In this document: positions 8,714-17,488 of the stretch, in pieces
Numbering within the stretch: the stretch's first letter is position 1
How the letters are laid out: each line of letters begins with the position of its first letter
DNA from: Altererythrobacter aquiaggeris
GTDB lineage: Bacteria; Pseudomonadota; Alphaproteobacteria; Sphingomonadales; Sphingomonadaceae
Direction: 5' to 3'
DNA: 64,000 nucleotides
Assembly: GCF_037154015.1 (NCBI RefSeq)
Contig: NZ_JBANRL010000001.1
Span: 1,736,001-1,800,000 of the forward strand
Position numbers and translations under genes: made by a program
Notes under the pieces: generated by a model
Seen by the model: the letters and a program-made list of their open reading frames with translations, nothing else
Database searches by the model: none
What the model was told of the DNA's origin: nothing

Positions 8714-11700
8714 TAGCTGTCGCTCCTCGCTGCTGCTGATGTCTCAACCTGGGTCGCGCGCGGTTTTCTCGCGAAGATCAGGCTTACAATGGCTGGCAAT
8801 ACGAACAGGGTGAGCGCCGTGGCGGTGATCAACCCACCAATGACAACCGTAGCCAATGGACGTTGCACTTCGGCCCCGGTTCCCGTCGCAAGCGCCATCG
8901 GAACAAAGCCGAGCGATGCAACTAGCGCTGTCATCAACACCGGCCGCAGCCGCGCGATCGCGCCCTCGATGATCGCGTCGCCCAGTTCCAAGCCTTGCTC
9001 GAGACGCTGCTTGATCGCTGTGATCATGACGAGGCCGTTCAGCGTCGCAACCCCGGAGAGAGCAATGAACCCCACCGCTGCCGAGATGGAAAAAGGCATG
9101 CCGCGCAGAGCCAGGAAAAAGACCCCGCCAGCCAGTGCCATGGGGATTGCGCTGAACACCGCCAGCGCAGGGACCCAACCGCCGACCGCCATATAAAGCA
9201 ACAGTAGGATAACCGCGAAGGCAAGCGGGACCACGATGAGCAGACGCTGCTGAGCTTGTTGCAGGTTCTGATATTGGCCACCCCATTCGATGAATGATGC
9301 GGACGGCAAATCAACATTCGCGGCAACCTCGGACTGTGCCTGCTCGACGAATGACCCAAGATCACGTTCACGGACGTTGGCGGACACAATCACCAGCCGG
9401 CGACCCTGCTCGCGCCGGACTTCGGCCAACCCATCTATCACCTGAAATTCTGCCACAGCACGAAGCGGGACGCTTCCGCCATTGGGCAGGACAATGGGTA
9501 ATGTTCCAAGCTGGTCAAAGTCGTTGCGGTTCGCATCGGACAGCCTGACCACGACATCGAACCGCCGGTCACCTTCGAACACTAGACCCGCTTTGCGACC
9601 GCCAAGGGCAATGGCAACCGACTGTGTCACGTCTTCGACCGTCAGGCCGTAACGCGCGATTGTGGGTCTATCGAAGGCAATATCGAGCGTTGGAAAGCCC
9701 GACACTTGCTGAACTTTCACGTCGGCCGCACCATCAACGCCGCGGAGAACTGTGGCAACTTCATTGGCTGCTGCCGTCATGGCCGTGAGATCATCGCCGT
9801 AGAGTTTGACCGCGACATCGCCGCGAACGCCTGCGATGAGCTCGTTGAAGCGCAGCTCGATGGGCTGGCTGAATTCATAGAGATTGCCAACGAGATTGCC
9901 GAGCGCCTCTTCCATCTCGCTTACAAGTTGATCCTTAGACAGCGAGGGGTCAGGCCATTCTTCGCGCGGTTTGAGGATAACATAGGCATCCGAGATGTTC
10001 GGCGGCATAGGGTCGGTCGCGACCTCTGCCGTGCCGGTGCGCGAAAATACCAGCTCAACCTGCGGGAATTGCTTCAATCGCGCTTCAACCTGGCGCTGCA
10101 TTGTAAGCGACTGCTCCAGTGGGGTGGAAGGAATACGCAATGACTGGACAGCCAGATCACGCTCGTCGAGCTGCGGTGTAAATTCGCTGCCGATGAAGCT
10201 GAAGACAAGCGCCGCGAGCGCGAACACGCCGACTCCGGTACCGATGACAGGCCATGGACGGGCAAGCGCTCTGCGCAGCAGCGGACCATAGCGCTCCTTT
10301 GTCATTCGGATGGGCTTTGCTTCCTGCTCGTCGATTTTCTTGTTCAGCAAGAGAGCGATCATCGCGGGGACGAACGTGAGCGAGAGGATGAATGCCGAGG
10401 CAAGTGCCAGCATCACCGTGATGGCCATGGGCGAAAATGTCTTGCCCTCAACCCCGGTGAAGGTGAGGAGCGGCGCAAAAACCAGAAAGATGATCGCCTG
10501 GCCATACACCGTTGGCTTGATCATCTCATGCGCCGCTGCCCGCGTCTCGGCAAGGCGTTCGCGCAGTGTGAGCAAACGTCCCTTGTGCTCCTGCCTTGCG
10601 GCGAGGCGCGCGATGCTGTTTTCGACGATGATGACAGCGCCATCGACAATCAGGCCGAAATCAAGCGCACCAAGACTCATCAGATTGCCCGATACGCCAA
10701 GCCGGTTCATGCCAATAGCTGCCATCAGCATCGACAATGGGATGACCAGAGCTGCAATGATCGCGGCGCGGATGTTTCCAAGCAGCAGGAACAAAATGAC
10801 GATGACGAGCAGCGCGCCCTCGACCAGGTTGTTGCGTACCGTCACGATGGTCGCATCGACGAGTGTCGAACGGTTGTAGACGATCTCCGCTTCAACTCCT
10901 GCCGGAAGCGACGATCGTATCTCGTCGAGCCTGTCGGCAGCACCCGCAGCTACGGTGCGGCTGTTTTCGCCTGCGCGCATCAGCACAGTACCGACGACGG
11001 CTTCCTCGCCATTCAGCGAGGCTGCACCAGTGCGGAGATCGCCGCCAATTTCGACCGTTGCCACGTCGCCGACGCGGATCGGCACACCTTCGCGCGTTGC
11101 CACCACTGCCTGCGCAATGTCTTCTACGGAATTCAGCCGGGAATCGACCCGTGCAAGAAGAGCTTCGCCAGCCCTTTCGACAAAGTTGGCACCTTCGGCC
11201 TGGTTCGCCGCTTCGAGCGCGGTAATCAGCTGGTCGAGCGAAACGCCGTAGCCGTTGAGGCGGTCGGGGTCTGGCTGCACCAGGTACTGCTTCTCAAAGC
11301 CACCGATCGAGTCCACGCCCGCCACGCCGTCGGCCGTACGCATCAGCGGCGCGACAACCCAATCCTGTACCGTGCGCAGATAGGCGGCTCTTGCCACCGG
11401 CGTGTCCAATCGCTCGCCCCGGTCCGTGAGAAAGCTGCCGTCCTTCTGCCAGCCAACAGCACCACCCTTGGGCGCATCGGTTCCACCCGGATGCTCGAAT
11501 TCGATGGTATACATCAACACCTCGCCGAGACCGGTTGCAATCGGACCCATTGACGGCTCCGCACCTGCAGGAAGCGAAGAGGCCAGGTTGGCGATCCTCT
11601 CTTCGACCTGCGACCGGGCAAAGTAGATGTCGGTGCCTTCTTCGAAGATCGCGGTGACCTGGCTGAAGCCGTTACGCGAGATCGAGCGGGTCATCTCAAG

Positions 11701-11991
11701 TCCCTCGATACCGGCTAGTCCGGTTTCGACAGGGAAGGTTACCTGCGTTTCGATCTGCGAGGGCGAGAGGGCCGGTGCCTCGGTGTTTATCTGCACCTGA
11801 ACATTGGTGATGTCCGGCACCGCATCAATCGGCAGTTTTGCAAGATTGAACGCGCCCCAAATGGCAACACCTAGGGCAAGGGCTACGACCGCCCAGCGAT
11901 TGCGCACCGACCAGTCAAGCACGCCGCCAATCAAGCCGCCATTGCTGTCTGCCTCTTTTTCGAAGCCGCTTTCAGAACTATCAATGTCCAT
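8713..11991 (-). CDS. czcA: CzcA-type heavy-metal RND efflux pump
   Basis: A 1092-residue RND antiporter of the heavy-metal family, about the usual length. TM4 carries DFGLIVDGAVIIVEN, the D-x6-D-x6-E proton-relay pattern of CzcA/CnrA divalent-metal pumps (HME1/2), unlike the Cus-type pump at the left edge. The LPIDAVPDITNVQVQI segment after TM1 is also typical. I chose the ATG at 11991 (MDIDSSES), giving an 11-bp overlap with czcB; an open extension to 12060 reads as low-complexity sequence inside czcB. Expected substrates are Zn, Cd and Co from the periplasm, with CzcB as adaptor and CzcC as exit channel. Confidence 0.94.
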   Translation of the reverse strand: MDIDSSESGFEKEADSNGGLIGGVLDWSVRNRWAVVALALGVAIWGAFNLAKLPIDAVPDITNVQVQINTEAPALSPSQIETQVTFPVETGLAGIEGLEMTRSISRNGFSQVTAIFEEGTDIYFARSQVEERIANLASSLPAGAEPSMGPIATGLGEVLMYTIEFEHPGGTDAPKGGAVGWQKDGSFLTDRGERLDTPVARAAYLRTVQDWVVAPLMRTADGVAGVDSIGGFEKQYLVQPDPDRLNGYGVSLDQLITALEAANQAEGANFVERAGEALLARVDSRLNSVEDIAQAVVATREGVPIRVGDVATVEIGGDLRTGAASLNGEEAVVGTVLMRAGENSRTVAAGAADRLDEIRSSLPAGVEAEIVYNRSTLVDATIVTVRNNLVEGALLVIVILFLLLGNIRAAIIAALVIPLSMLMAAIGMNRLGVSGNLMSLGALDFGLIVDGAVIIVENSIARLAARQEHKGRLLTLRERLAETRAAAHEMIKPTVYGQAIIFLVFAPLLTFTGVEGKTFSPMAITVMLALASAFILSLTFVPAMIALLLNKKIDEQEAKPIRMTKERYGPLLRRALARPWPVIGTGVGVFALAALVFSFIGSEFTPQLDERDLAVQSLRIPSTPLEQSLTMQRQVEARLKQFPQVELVFSRTGTAEVATDPMPPNISDAYVILKPREEWPDPSLSKDQLVSEMEEALGNLVGNLYEFSQPIELRFNELIAGVRGDVAVKLYGDDLTAMTAAANEVATVLRGVDGAADVKVQQVSGFPTLDIAFDRPTIARYGLTVEDVTQSVAIALGGRKAGLVFEGDRRFDVVVRLSDANRNDFDQLGTLPIVLPNGGSVPLRAVAEFQVIDGLAEVRREQGRRLVIVSANVRERDLGSFVEQAQSEVAANVDLPSASFIEWGGQYQNLQQAQQRLLIVVPLAFAVILLLLYMAVGGWVPALAVFSAIPMALAGGVFFLALRGMPFSISAAVGFIALSGVATLNGLVMITAIKQRLEQGLELGDAIIEGAIARLRPVLMTALVASLGFVPMALATGTGAEVQRPLATVVIGGLITATALTLFVLPAIVSLIFARKPRATQVETSAAARSDS

Positions 11992-13147
11992 GTTCGGCTT
12001 CCTCTTTTCCGAGTTCGGCCTTGAGCAGGAAGGCGTTTTCGGTCGCAATCCGTTGGCCATCTTGCAGGCCGGACTCGATCACGATGCGCCCTCCTGAGCG
12101 CGATCCCGTCACGACAGGCGTCGCCCGGAAGCCGGTACGCGTGCGAAGGAACACGACTTCCCGGCCTTCGACCATCTGAACTGCGGATTCAGGCACCGAG
12201 ATCGAGGTCGCATCGGTTTCACCTGAGAGTCGGATGCGCGCCTGCAAGAATGCGCCTGGCTGCAATCCGGGGACCGCTCCAGCGAGCGAAATAACTGCGG
12301 TTGCGCTGCGGCTTTCCGGATCGAGTGCCGGGGTCACCGAGCGCACACGTCCGCCGATCTCCCGCTCTTCTCCAATTTCCAGCGTTGCCTCGTCGCCGGG
12401 TCTAATTCTCGCAGCATCACTGGCGGGCAGAGCCACCTGCACTTGCAAGCCGCTCGCGTTCACGATCTGGAACATCTCTTCACCGGCGGAGACGTAGGAG
12501 CCGAGCACGATCGGCGCGCTGGTGATCTGCCCTGAAATCGGGCTCGTCACAGCAAGCGACCGTCCATCCCCGCTGACACCGGCAGCTGCAGATGCGGCTT
12601 GCGCACGGGAAAGTTCAGACCTTGCCACCTGCAGATTGGCCTGTGCAGCTTCGAGATCCTGCCGAGCCGTCACATTGGCCTCGAACAGCCGCCTTTCCCG
12701 GTCATAGAGTGCGGAAAGTTCGTTGACGCGGGCACGCGCAGCAGCGACCTGCGCAGCCAGTCCGGCAGCGTCAGCGCTTTCGATCCGGGCAATTGGCTCA
12801 CCTCGCCTGACATAGTCGCCAAGCGTCTTGTTCACGCTCCTCACCACACCGGAAGCACGTGCATCGATCCGCGCGCTGGCATTCGGCGCTGCGGCGACGG
12901 TCGCTGGGAATACAAGCTCCGTTGCTGCGCCGAATTGGACAGCTTCGATTTCTATCGACGAAGCTGCGATCTGCTTCTCGTCGATCAGCAGAACGCCTTC
13001 GGGGACTTCGCTCTTTTCACCTTGTTCCGCTTGCTGGTCGGGTCCGTTTGAGTCAGCGGGCCAGAAGACCCAGGCCAAGGCGGCCAGCAAGATCAGGACG
13101 CCGCTTACGGCGATCAAATGGCTACGTTCCATGGAAATGGGCCTCAC
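11981..13147 (-). CDS. czcB: CzcB-type periplasmic adaptor of the divalent-metal RND system
   Basis: A 388-residue membrane-fusion protein with one N-terminal hydrophobic anchor, a lipoyl-like half (ASGVVRSVNKTLGDYVRRGEPIARIES), a coiled-coil hairpin of Ala/Arg/Glu-rich heptads around 125-185, a second lipoyl half and a beta-barrel domain. The last residues are EEAEHGH. The GTG at 13147 overlaps the czcC stop by 4 bp; an in-frame ATG lies 15 bp further in (13132), so the start could be either. It lacks the CusF-like domain of the Cus adaptor, which agrees with a divalent-metal role. Confidence 0.92.
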   Translation of the reverse strand: MRPISMERSHLIAVSGVLILLAALAWVFWPADSNGPDQQAEQGEKSEVPEGVLLIDEKQIAASSIEIEAVQFGAATELVFPATVAAAPNASARIDARASGVVRSVNKTLGDYVRRGEPIARIESADAAGLAAQVAAARARVNELSALYDRERRLFEANVTARQDLEAAQANLQVARSELSRAQAASAAAGVSGDGRSLAVTSPISGQITSAPIVLGSYVSAGEEMFQIVNASGLQVQVALPASDAARIRPGDEATLEIGEEREIGGRVRSVTPALDPESRSATAVISLAGAVPGLQPGAFLQARIRLSGETDATSISVPESAVQMVEGREVVFLRTRTGFRATPVVTGSRSGGRIVIESGLQDGQRIATENAFLLKAELGKEEAEHGH

Positions 13148-14382
13148 TGTGTGTTGAGCCAGATGAGCCGCGCCGCGAGCAGGGCGCGGGTCTCTTCTGC
13201 CTGAATCAGATTTTCACGAATGGCGTCGCGCGCTTCGGCAGCTGCCAGAACTTCGATCAGCGGAAATCTGCCATTGCGGTAGCCGATTTCGACGAGCCTG
13301 AGCGCTTCCTCAGCCTGCGGCAGGGATGCGCTGGAGAGGGTCTCCACACGCGTTTCGGCGGCCAGATAAAGCGTTCGCGTCCGCTCGAACTCCACGCGGT
13401 AGTCCGCCTCGGCTATCGCCTCGCTCGCGCTTGCCGCGCGGTATTGCGCCTCGGCGGCTGCGATGTTGCCCTGGTTGCGGTTGCGAAAGGGAAGCGGAAT
13501 GGAAATCCCGACGATGAACGCTTGATCGTTGCTTTCCTCAAAACGGCGCACGCCTGCCGACAGCGTTGGGTCGGGAACGCCAAGCGAGCGCTCACGCGCA
13601 ATTTCGGCTTCAGCAAAGCTGGTTCGAGCGCCCGCAATGCGCAGTTGCAACGGATTTTCGGAAACCGGCGGTGCAAGGGGCGGCGATAAGTCAGGAAAGA
13701 CGTTCGATACTGCGGGATTGGGCTGTCCGGATACCCAGAGAGCCGCGAGCGCCTGACGTGCTGCTAAATCGTCTGCTTGTGCAGCCTGCAATTCGGCCTC
13801 CGCCTCGGCAAGCGTAGCTTGTGCACGCATAGCTCGAAGCGGCGGCTCCCGCCCGACCTCTACAAGCACGTAGGCGATCCGCGTCAGTTCACGGTTTCGC
13901 TCGACGATTTGCCGCGCGAGAACGAGGCGTTGGCCTGCGGCTACAGCCTCCACATAACGCTCGCGCACCCCCAAAGCGAGTTGCGACAAGGCAAATTTGC
14001 TCTGCAAGCCGGCGAAATCGGATGATGCGCGTGCGCTCGCGATGCGTGCGCTTCGCTTGCCGCCGAGTTCGAGCTGCTGGCCGATCGCCAGGGTATATTC
14101 GGTCGATCGCAGCCCGGAGAAAGCGCCGGAGCCCGCGATGTTCTCGGCCTCGAGCGATAACTCGGGATTGGGTCGGAGGCGTGCTTGGTCGATAGCCGCA
14201 CGCGCGGCTTCGGCCTCCGCCTGAGGGCCGTAAACCCGTGGATTGCTGGAAGGGTCATCTTCCCCTTCAACGCCGACGCCCGCTCGAGCGAGCGCTTGCT
14301 CGAGTGTAACTGTTTCCTGTGCCAATACTGGCGAACCCGTGGACACGGCAATCAAGGCCGCGGCCAGTGCAAAGCACCGCAT
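13144..14382 (-). CDS. czcC: CzcC-type outer-membrane channel
   Basis: A 412-residue TolC-family protein with a clear signal peptide (FALAAALIAVSTGSPVLAQE) and two OEP helical repeats. It is the first structural gene of czcCBA here and overlaps czcB by 4 bp. The role as exit duct for CzcBA follows from operon position; OEP proteins alone cannot be assigned a substrate. A small His-rich secreted protein is encoded 64 bp upstream. Confidence 0.9.
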   Translation of the reverse strand: MRCFALAAALIAVSTGSPVLAQETVTLEQALARAGVGVEGEDDPSSNPRVYGPQAEAEAARAAIDQARLRPNPELSLEAENIAGSGAFSGLRSTEYTLAIGQQLELGGKRSARIASARASSDFAGLQSKFALSQLALGVRERYVEAVAAGQRLVLARQIVERNRELTRIAYVLVEVGREPPLRAMRAQATLAEAEAELQAAQADDLAARQALAALWVSGQPNPAVSNVFPDLSPPLAPPVSENPLQLRIAGARTSFAEAEIARERSLGVPDPTLSAGVRRFEESNDQAFIVGISIPLPFRNRNQGNIAAAEAQYRAASASEAIAEADYRVEFERTRTLYLAAETRVETLSSASLPQAEEALRLVEIGYRNGRFPLIEVLAAAEARDAIRENLIQAEETRALLAARLIWLNTQ

Positions 14383-14446
14383 TATTGTATCTCCTGACTG
14401 AAACCAATCGAGCGCACGCGCAGGCGCACTCGCACATGATTTGCTG

Positions 14447-14791
14447 TCAGGCTTTGGGAGGTTGGATCAGAACTGGCGGCGCGCGCGAGGTGAGCATCGA
14501 AGTCGCAAGCGGACCCTTCAGGCTATTCGTGCGCGCAAAGGGCGACCCCAGGAACACTCCACTATCGGCGAGGCTGAAGCTGCAATTGTGATGATGCGTT
14601 GCCGAATGGTCCTGACCATCATGGTCCGGCTCGGGATCATTGCTATCGAAGTGGTCCGCCCCATGCGCATAAACGTGATCGGCCGCATGAACGAAGCTTT
14701 CGCCTTCTGAAGCATGCGCGTCAGGTAACGATAGGACACTACCGAAAAGAATGGCGATGATCGCAAGGAAGGGGAACACAAGACGCGGCAT
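14447..14791 (-). CDS. small secreted His-rich protein upstream of czcC (CzcI-like)
   Basis: A 114-residue protein with a signal peptide (MPRLVFPFLAIIAILFGSVLSLPDAHAS). The mature part is rich in His and Asp/Glu (HAADHVYAHGADHFD..., HDGQDHSATHHHNC) with a single Cys, the look of a periplasmic Zn/Co/Cd binder. Size, export signal and place directly before czcC match CzcI, a small periplasmic component of known czc operons, but I cannot confirm homology by eye. The ATG at 14791 is chosen because the signal peptide begins there; the frame stays open to 14830. Confidence 0.65.
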   Translation of the reverse strand: MPRLVFPFLAIIAILFGSVLSLPDAHASEGESFVHAADHVYAHGADHFDSNDPEPDHDGQDHSATHHHNCSFSLADSGVFLGSPFARTNSLKGPLATSMLTSRAPPVLIQPPKA

Positions 14792-14863
14792 GTTACTCAA
14801 CCCTTTAGGAGCCTTGCAAAGCTTGCGCAACCACGGCTGTCTGAGCGCTTGTCTTTTTCATGA

Positions 14864-15508
14864 TCACGATTTGGCACCGACGAATTCATACGCACAACCG
14901 GCCAGAAACTCGCGGAAATGAACTTCGCGCAAAACTTTGCGTGCTGGTAGCCAAGGGCGGAACTCTTCATATTCCCGCGCCACACCAAATGGTTTGGTCA
15001 GCACTATGCCGATTTCAATCAGCCATCGCGGCCAGCGCTCGGGGTGCTTCAGGCCAAGCAGGGCCATCCGGGCACCCGTCGGGAGAGCAGCTGAGGCGCG
15101 CTCGATGATCGCGGCGTAGTCAGGTGGCATTTCCAGTCCAAAGGTGCTGATGACTGCGCTGGTCTCGCTCGGAAAGCGGAAGGCGGCTACGTCTGACTGC
15201 ACAAATTCGACATTGCTAGCTCGCAGGCGCTTCGCTCGTCGACGGGCTTGGTCGAGCATGCCTTGCGAAAGGTCGACCAGCGTCACCTTGCCGCTTGGTC
15301 CTACTCTCTCAAGCAGAAACGCGAGGTTTGCGCCGGTGCCAGCACATAGATCGATCACATGGTCACCGGCGTTGAGTTCAAGCCGGTTAACCAGATCGCG
15401 TCGCCAGCGACCAAGACCGGCCCACCGAAACCCCGACACCAATCGGTCATAGATTCCCGCGTTCTTGTCGTAGAGACGTTCAACCTGTTCGTTGGATAGA
15501 ATTGCCAT
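14864..15508 (-). CDS. class I SAM-dependent methyltransferase
   Basis: A 214-residue UbiE/Coq5-like methyltransferase. Motif I is HVIDLCAGTGANLAFLLE (about 50-67), followed by VTLVDLSQGMLDQARRRA (motif II, about 75-92) and QSDVAAFRFP. The C-terminal half is a lid with WLIEIGIVLTKPFG. The substrate is unknown. It sits eight bases downstream of the DUF3703 gene and upstream of the czc genes, all on one strand and all downstream of a MerR-type promoter, so it is probably metal-induced. A role in lipid, quinone or metal(loid) methylation is possible, but nothing in the sequence decides. Confidence 0.85.
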   Translation of the reverse strand: MAILSNEQVERLYDKNAGIYDRLVSGFRWAGLGRWRRDLVNRLELNAGDHVIDLCAGTGANLAFLLERVGPSGKVTLVDLSQGMLDQARRRAKRLRASNVEFVQSDVAAFRFPSETSAVISTFGLEMPPDYAAIIERASAALPTGARMALLGLKHPERWPRWLIEIGIVLTKPFGVAREYEEFRPWLPARKVLREVHFREFLAGCAYEFVGAKS

Positions 15509-15516
15509 GGCGCGTG

Positions 15517-15879
15517 CTAGCGAACCTCGTCCGAAGAGATGGTGAAAACCTCCGCGAGGTCGTCCGGGTATGGCATTGGCGCGAATGCGCTCACGTTTGC
15601 GCGTCCGGTATTGCCCCAGGGGAGCCGTCCGGTGAGATTACCAAGGGGAGCGAGCGCAAGACGTATGACCTGCCCCAGAACTTCGCGGCCATCGCGGGTT
15701 TCAACTGCATAGCCCAGCATCGTCATATGTGAACGAAGGTGCGGCCCGAAGAAGCCCTGGCCCAGAATATGTTCCCGCTCGAGCGCGGTCCAAGCCAAAG
15801 CCCGGTCACCAGACTGCCTGGCGGCACGGAAAACGCGCCGCTCAGCTTCGATAAGTTCAATAATGTCCTTCTTTGCCAC
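15517..15879 (-). CDS. DUF3703 family protein
   Basis: A 120-residue soluble protein with the DUF3703 pattern: charged N-terminal helix (IELIEAERRVFRAARQ), AWTALEREHILGQGFFGPHLRSHMTMLGYAVET, then a C-terminal VFTISSDEVR. His residues in EREHILGQ and GPHLRSHM could bind metal. Members occur in metal-resistance clusters of Gram-negative bacteria; the biochemical role is unknown to me. It is the first gene after the divergent MerR promoter and so the most directly controlled target. Confidence 0.75.
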   Translation of the reverse strand: MAKKDIIELIEAERRVFRAARQSGDRALAWTALEREHILGQGFFGPHLRSHMTMLGYAVETRDGREVLGQVIRLALAPLGNLTGRLPWGNTGRANVSAFAPMPYPDDLAEVFTISSDEVR

Positions 15880-15914
15880 AGGATTTTACCGTTCTGCTTG
15901 CATCTTCGAATCGT

Positions 15915-15945
15915 CTTATGCACCTTGTAGTGGCTACAAGGTCAA
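15915..15945 (-). promoter_or_regulatory. MerR-family operator/promoter for the metal operon
   Basis: A perfect 9-3-9 palindrome, ACCTTGTAG-TGG-CTACAAGGT, lies at 15922-15942. Reading the minus strand, a -35 box TTGACC (15945-15940) and a -10-like CATAAG (15920-15915) flank it with a 19-bp spacer. An over-long spacer filled by a dyad is the hallmark of promoters activated by MerR/ZntR/CadR/PbrR regulators. It drives the minus-strand DUF3703-methyltransferase-czc genes, and the divergent merR-like gene starts 20 bp beyond the dyad. Confidence 0.85.
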
Positions 15946-15961
15946 GCATTGCGAGAAACCC

Positions 15962-16348
15962 ATGAAGATTGGTGCCTTGGCGCGGAAGACCGGCACGACC
16001 GCCGAAACGATCCGCTACTACGAACGGACCGGATTGCTGGAGGAACCACCACGCACCGCCGGAAACTACCGGGACTATGGCCCGACCGAATTGGCCAGAT
16101 TGCGGTTTATCCGCCGCGCACGCGACCTTGGCTTCACCATGGCGGAGGTGCGCCAATTGCTTTCTTTGTCGGATGATCCATCGCAATCGTGCGAAGCCGT
16201 GGACTCTATTGCCAGCCTCCACCTACGCGAAGTGGATCGGAAGCTTGGTGACTTGCGAAAACTGCGAACCGAACTGCGCCATATGGTCGACGACTGCCAG
16301 CACGGAGCGGTTGGCGAATGCCGGATAATCGAAGTGCTTTCCGGCTAG
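15962..16348 (+). CDS. MerR-family metal-responsive regulator (CadR/PbrR/ZntR-like)
   Basis: A 128-residue regulator. The N-terminal winged helix (MKIGALARKTGTTAETIRYYERTGLL) is classic MerR, followed by a long dimerisation helix. Cys77, Cys112 and Cys120 (CEAVD, DDCQHGAVGEC) match the three-cysteine metal site of ZntR/CadR/PbrR. The frame opens further upstream, but the ATG at 15962 aligns with the family start. It faces the metal operon across a dyad operator and probably bends that promoter when metal (Zn, Cd or Pb) is bound, while limiting its own expression. Confidence 0.92.
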   Translation: MKIGALARKTGTTAETIRYYERTGLLEEPPRTAGNYRDYGPTELARLRFIRRARDLGFTMAEVRQLLSLSDDPSQSCEAVDSIASLHLREVDRKLGDLRKLRTELRHMVDDCQHGAVGECRIIEVLSG

Positions 16349-16395
16349 CGGGACAGCGCGCGTTTATTCGAGCGGTGACGGGACGCAAACCATGA

Positions 16396-16686
16396 TCATC
16401 TCGAAATTCGGGGCGTGTTCTGACATATCTCGTCGGTGCGTTCGACAACAGAACCGATCCAGTCATCGATCTCGGCTTCGACCCAAACCGTGCAACGGGG
16501 ACCGAGCGAACGCGACTTTGGAAAACGGCCTTCGCGCATCCGCTGATAGATTGCCGTTCGGCGCAGGCCCACGCGCGCCATGACCTCGGGAAGACGAATG
16601 AGCCGGTCTGGCGTTGGCTCGACAGGAACGGCTCCCGCGTCCGTTTCGAGACCAGTCGTCATTTCAGAGAGCGAAGCTTTGTTCAT
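16396..16686 (-). CDS. AlpA-family DNA-binding regulator
   Basis: A 96-residue protein with the AlpA/excisionase-like winged helix: LIRLPEVMARVGLRRTAIYQRMREGRFPKSRSLGPRCTVWVEAEIDDWI, about residues 28-76. Such proteins act as transcription activators or recombination directionality factors in prophages and conjugative elements. The ATG at 16686 overlaps the XRE-like gene by 23 bp; an internal ATG at 16662 lies just behind that gene's stop and is an alternative start. It is co-transcribed with the upstream regulator and faces away from the tra operon. Confidence 0.82.
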   Translation of the reverse strand: MNKASLSEMTTGLETDAGAVPVEPTPDRLIRLPEVMARVGLRRTAIYQRMREGRFPKSRSLGPRCTVWVEAEIDDWIGSVVERTDEICQNTPRISR

Positions 16687-17125
16687 CCTGCCGCTCCAGT
16701 AGCGCGAGGTGATCCGACAGGAGACCGGCGGTGCGGTGCGCGGTCCCCTTTGCCCAGCGCGGTCTCACATCGAGCAGCCTCTGGCCCAGCGCTTGATCCA
16801 AAGCAGACGGCAACTCGCTTATGAAGGTTTCAAGAAATTCCAGCACGCCGCTATTCTGCCAATCCTTGCTACGCTGCGAGTACCCCGCGAGTGCCAGCAT
16901 CAGGGAGGTGCGCGGCGCGTGTCCGCTCGCGTCAAGGATAGCCAGCGCCTCTGGCAGTGTGGCTGACCTTGTCCCGGCGAGGATGCGTCGGAGCGCGTCC
17001 TTGTTGATATTCGTCTGTGCGGCAATCGTCCGCCGGGACTTGCCACTTTCGTCCACGGCATGGTCGAGGAAAGCGGCGACTCCTCGCGATAGTTCTTCCC
17101 ATTTGTCGTTTGTGTTTCGCGCCAT
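16664..17125 (-). CDS. XRE-like helix-turn-helix regulator
   Basis: A 153-residue protein with an N-terminal HTH (AFLDHAVDESGKSRRTIAAQTNINKDALRRILAGTRSATLPEALAIL, about 18-64). The rest is helical with no enzymatic motif. It is divergent to the tra operon. Two GTAGGAA boxes (17185-17191, 17217-17223) lie 60-100 bp upstream of its start, so it may be under the same control as the tra genes, or it may control them. Specific function unknown. Confidence 0.75.
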   Translation of the reverse strand: MARNTNDKWEELSRGVAAFLDHAVDESGKSRRTIAAQTNINKDALRRILAGTRSATLPEALAILDASGHAPRTSLMLALAGYSQRSKDWQNSGVLEFLETFISELPSALDQALGQRLLDVRPRWAKGTAHRTAGLLSDHLALLERQDEQSFAL

Positions 17126-17488
17126 TGTTCCTGCTTCCGGTGATCTTCAGCGAATCCCCAACAGGCTAGGCGACGCGTCAAACTGTAGGAAAGGAAAAAG
17201 AACAAATAAGGAACACGTAGGAAACTGGCTCATCGTCACACGATTTGATTCGCGCAGATTCCGGTCCCTCGATCTCAGACTTCGGTATGGGTGGCGCAAT
17301 GATCGGTATTCTTGGCCGCAATGTCTGCACCGGTCGCGCAAAGCCTGGTCAGATTGCCCAGAATCGACGATTTCTCTTGGTCGGAATGCCGCGTGCGGCA
17401 GTTTCCGTTTTCCTACACCCTGCCTTCCAATCGAGGAAAGAACATACAGCGAACGCATCGCTGCCAATGTTCGAAACGGAGTTCCTCG
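17126..17488. promoter_or_regulatory. divergent control region of the tra operon and the XRE/AlpA regulators
   Basis: A 363-bp stretch without a convincing gene. It holds two direct GTAGGAA boxes (17185-17191, 17217-17223), a 6-2-6 palindrome TGCCGC-GT-GCGGCA (17387-17400) and, directly after it, the 19-bp element described separately. I cannot assign -35/-10 boxes with confidence. Confidence 0.6.
17402..17420 (+). promoter_or_regulatory. 19-bp tra control element, copy 1
   Basis: TTTCCGTTTTCCTACACCC lies 68 bp before the pilin gene. The identical 19 bp occurs at 49508-49526 on the other strand, upstream of the minus-strand mobilisation operon, so both copies point toward their gene in the same way. 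The core TTCCTAC recurs at the S24 repressor promoter. Either an operator or a shared promoter element. Confidence 0.65.
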
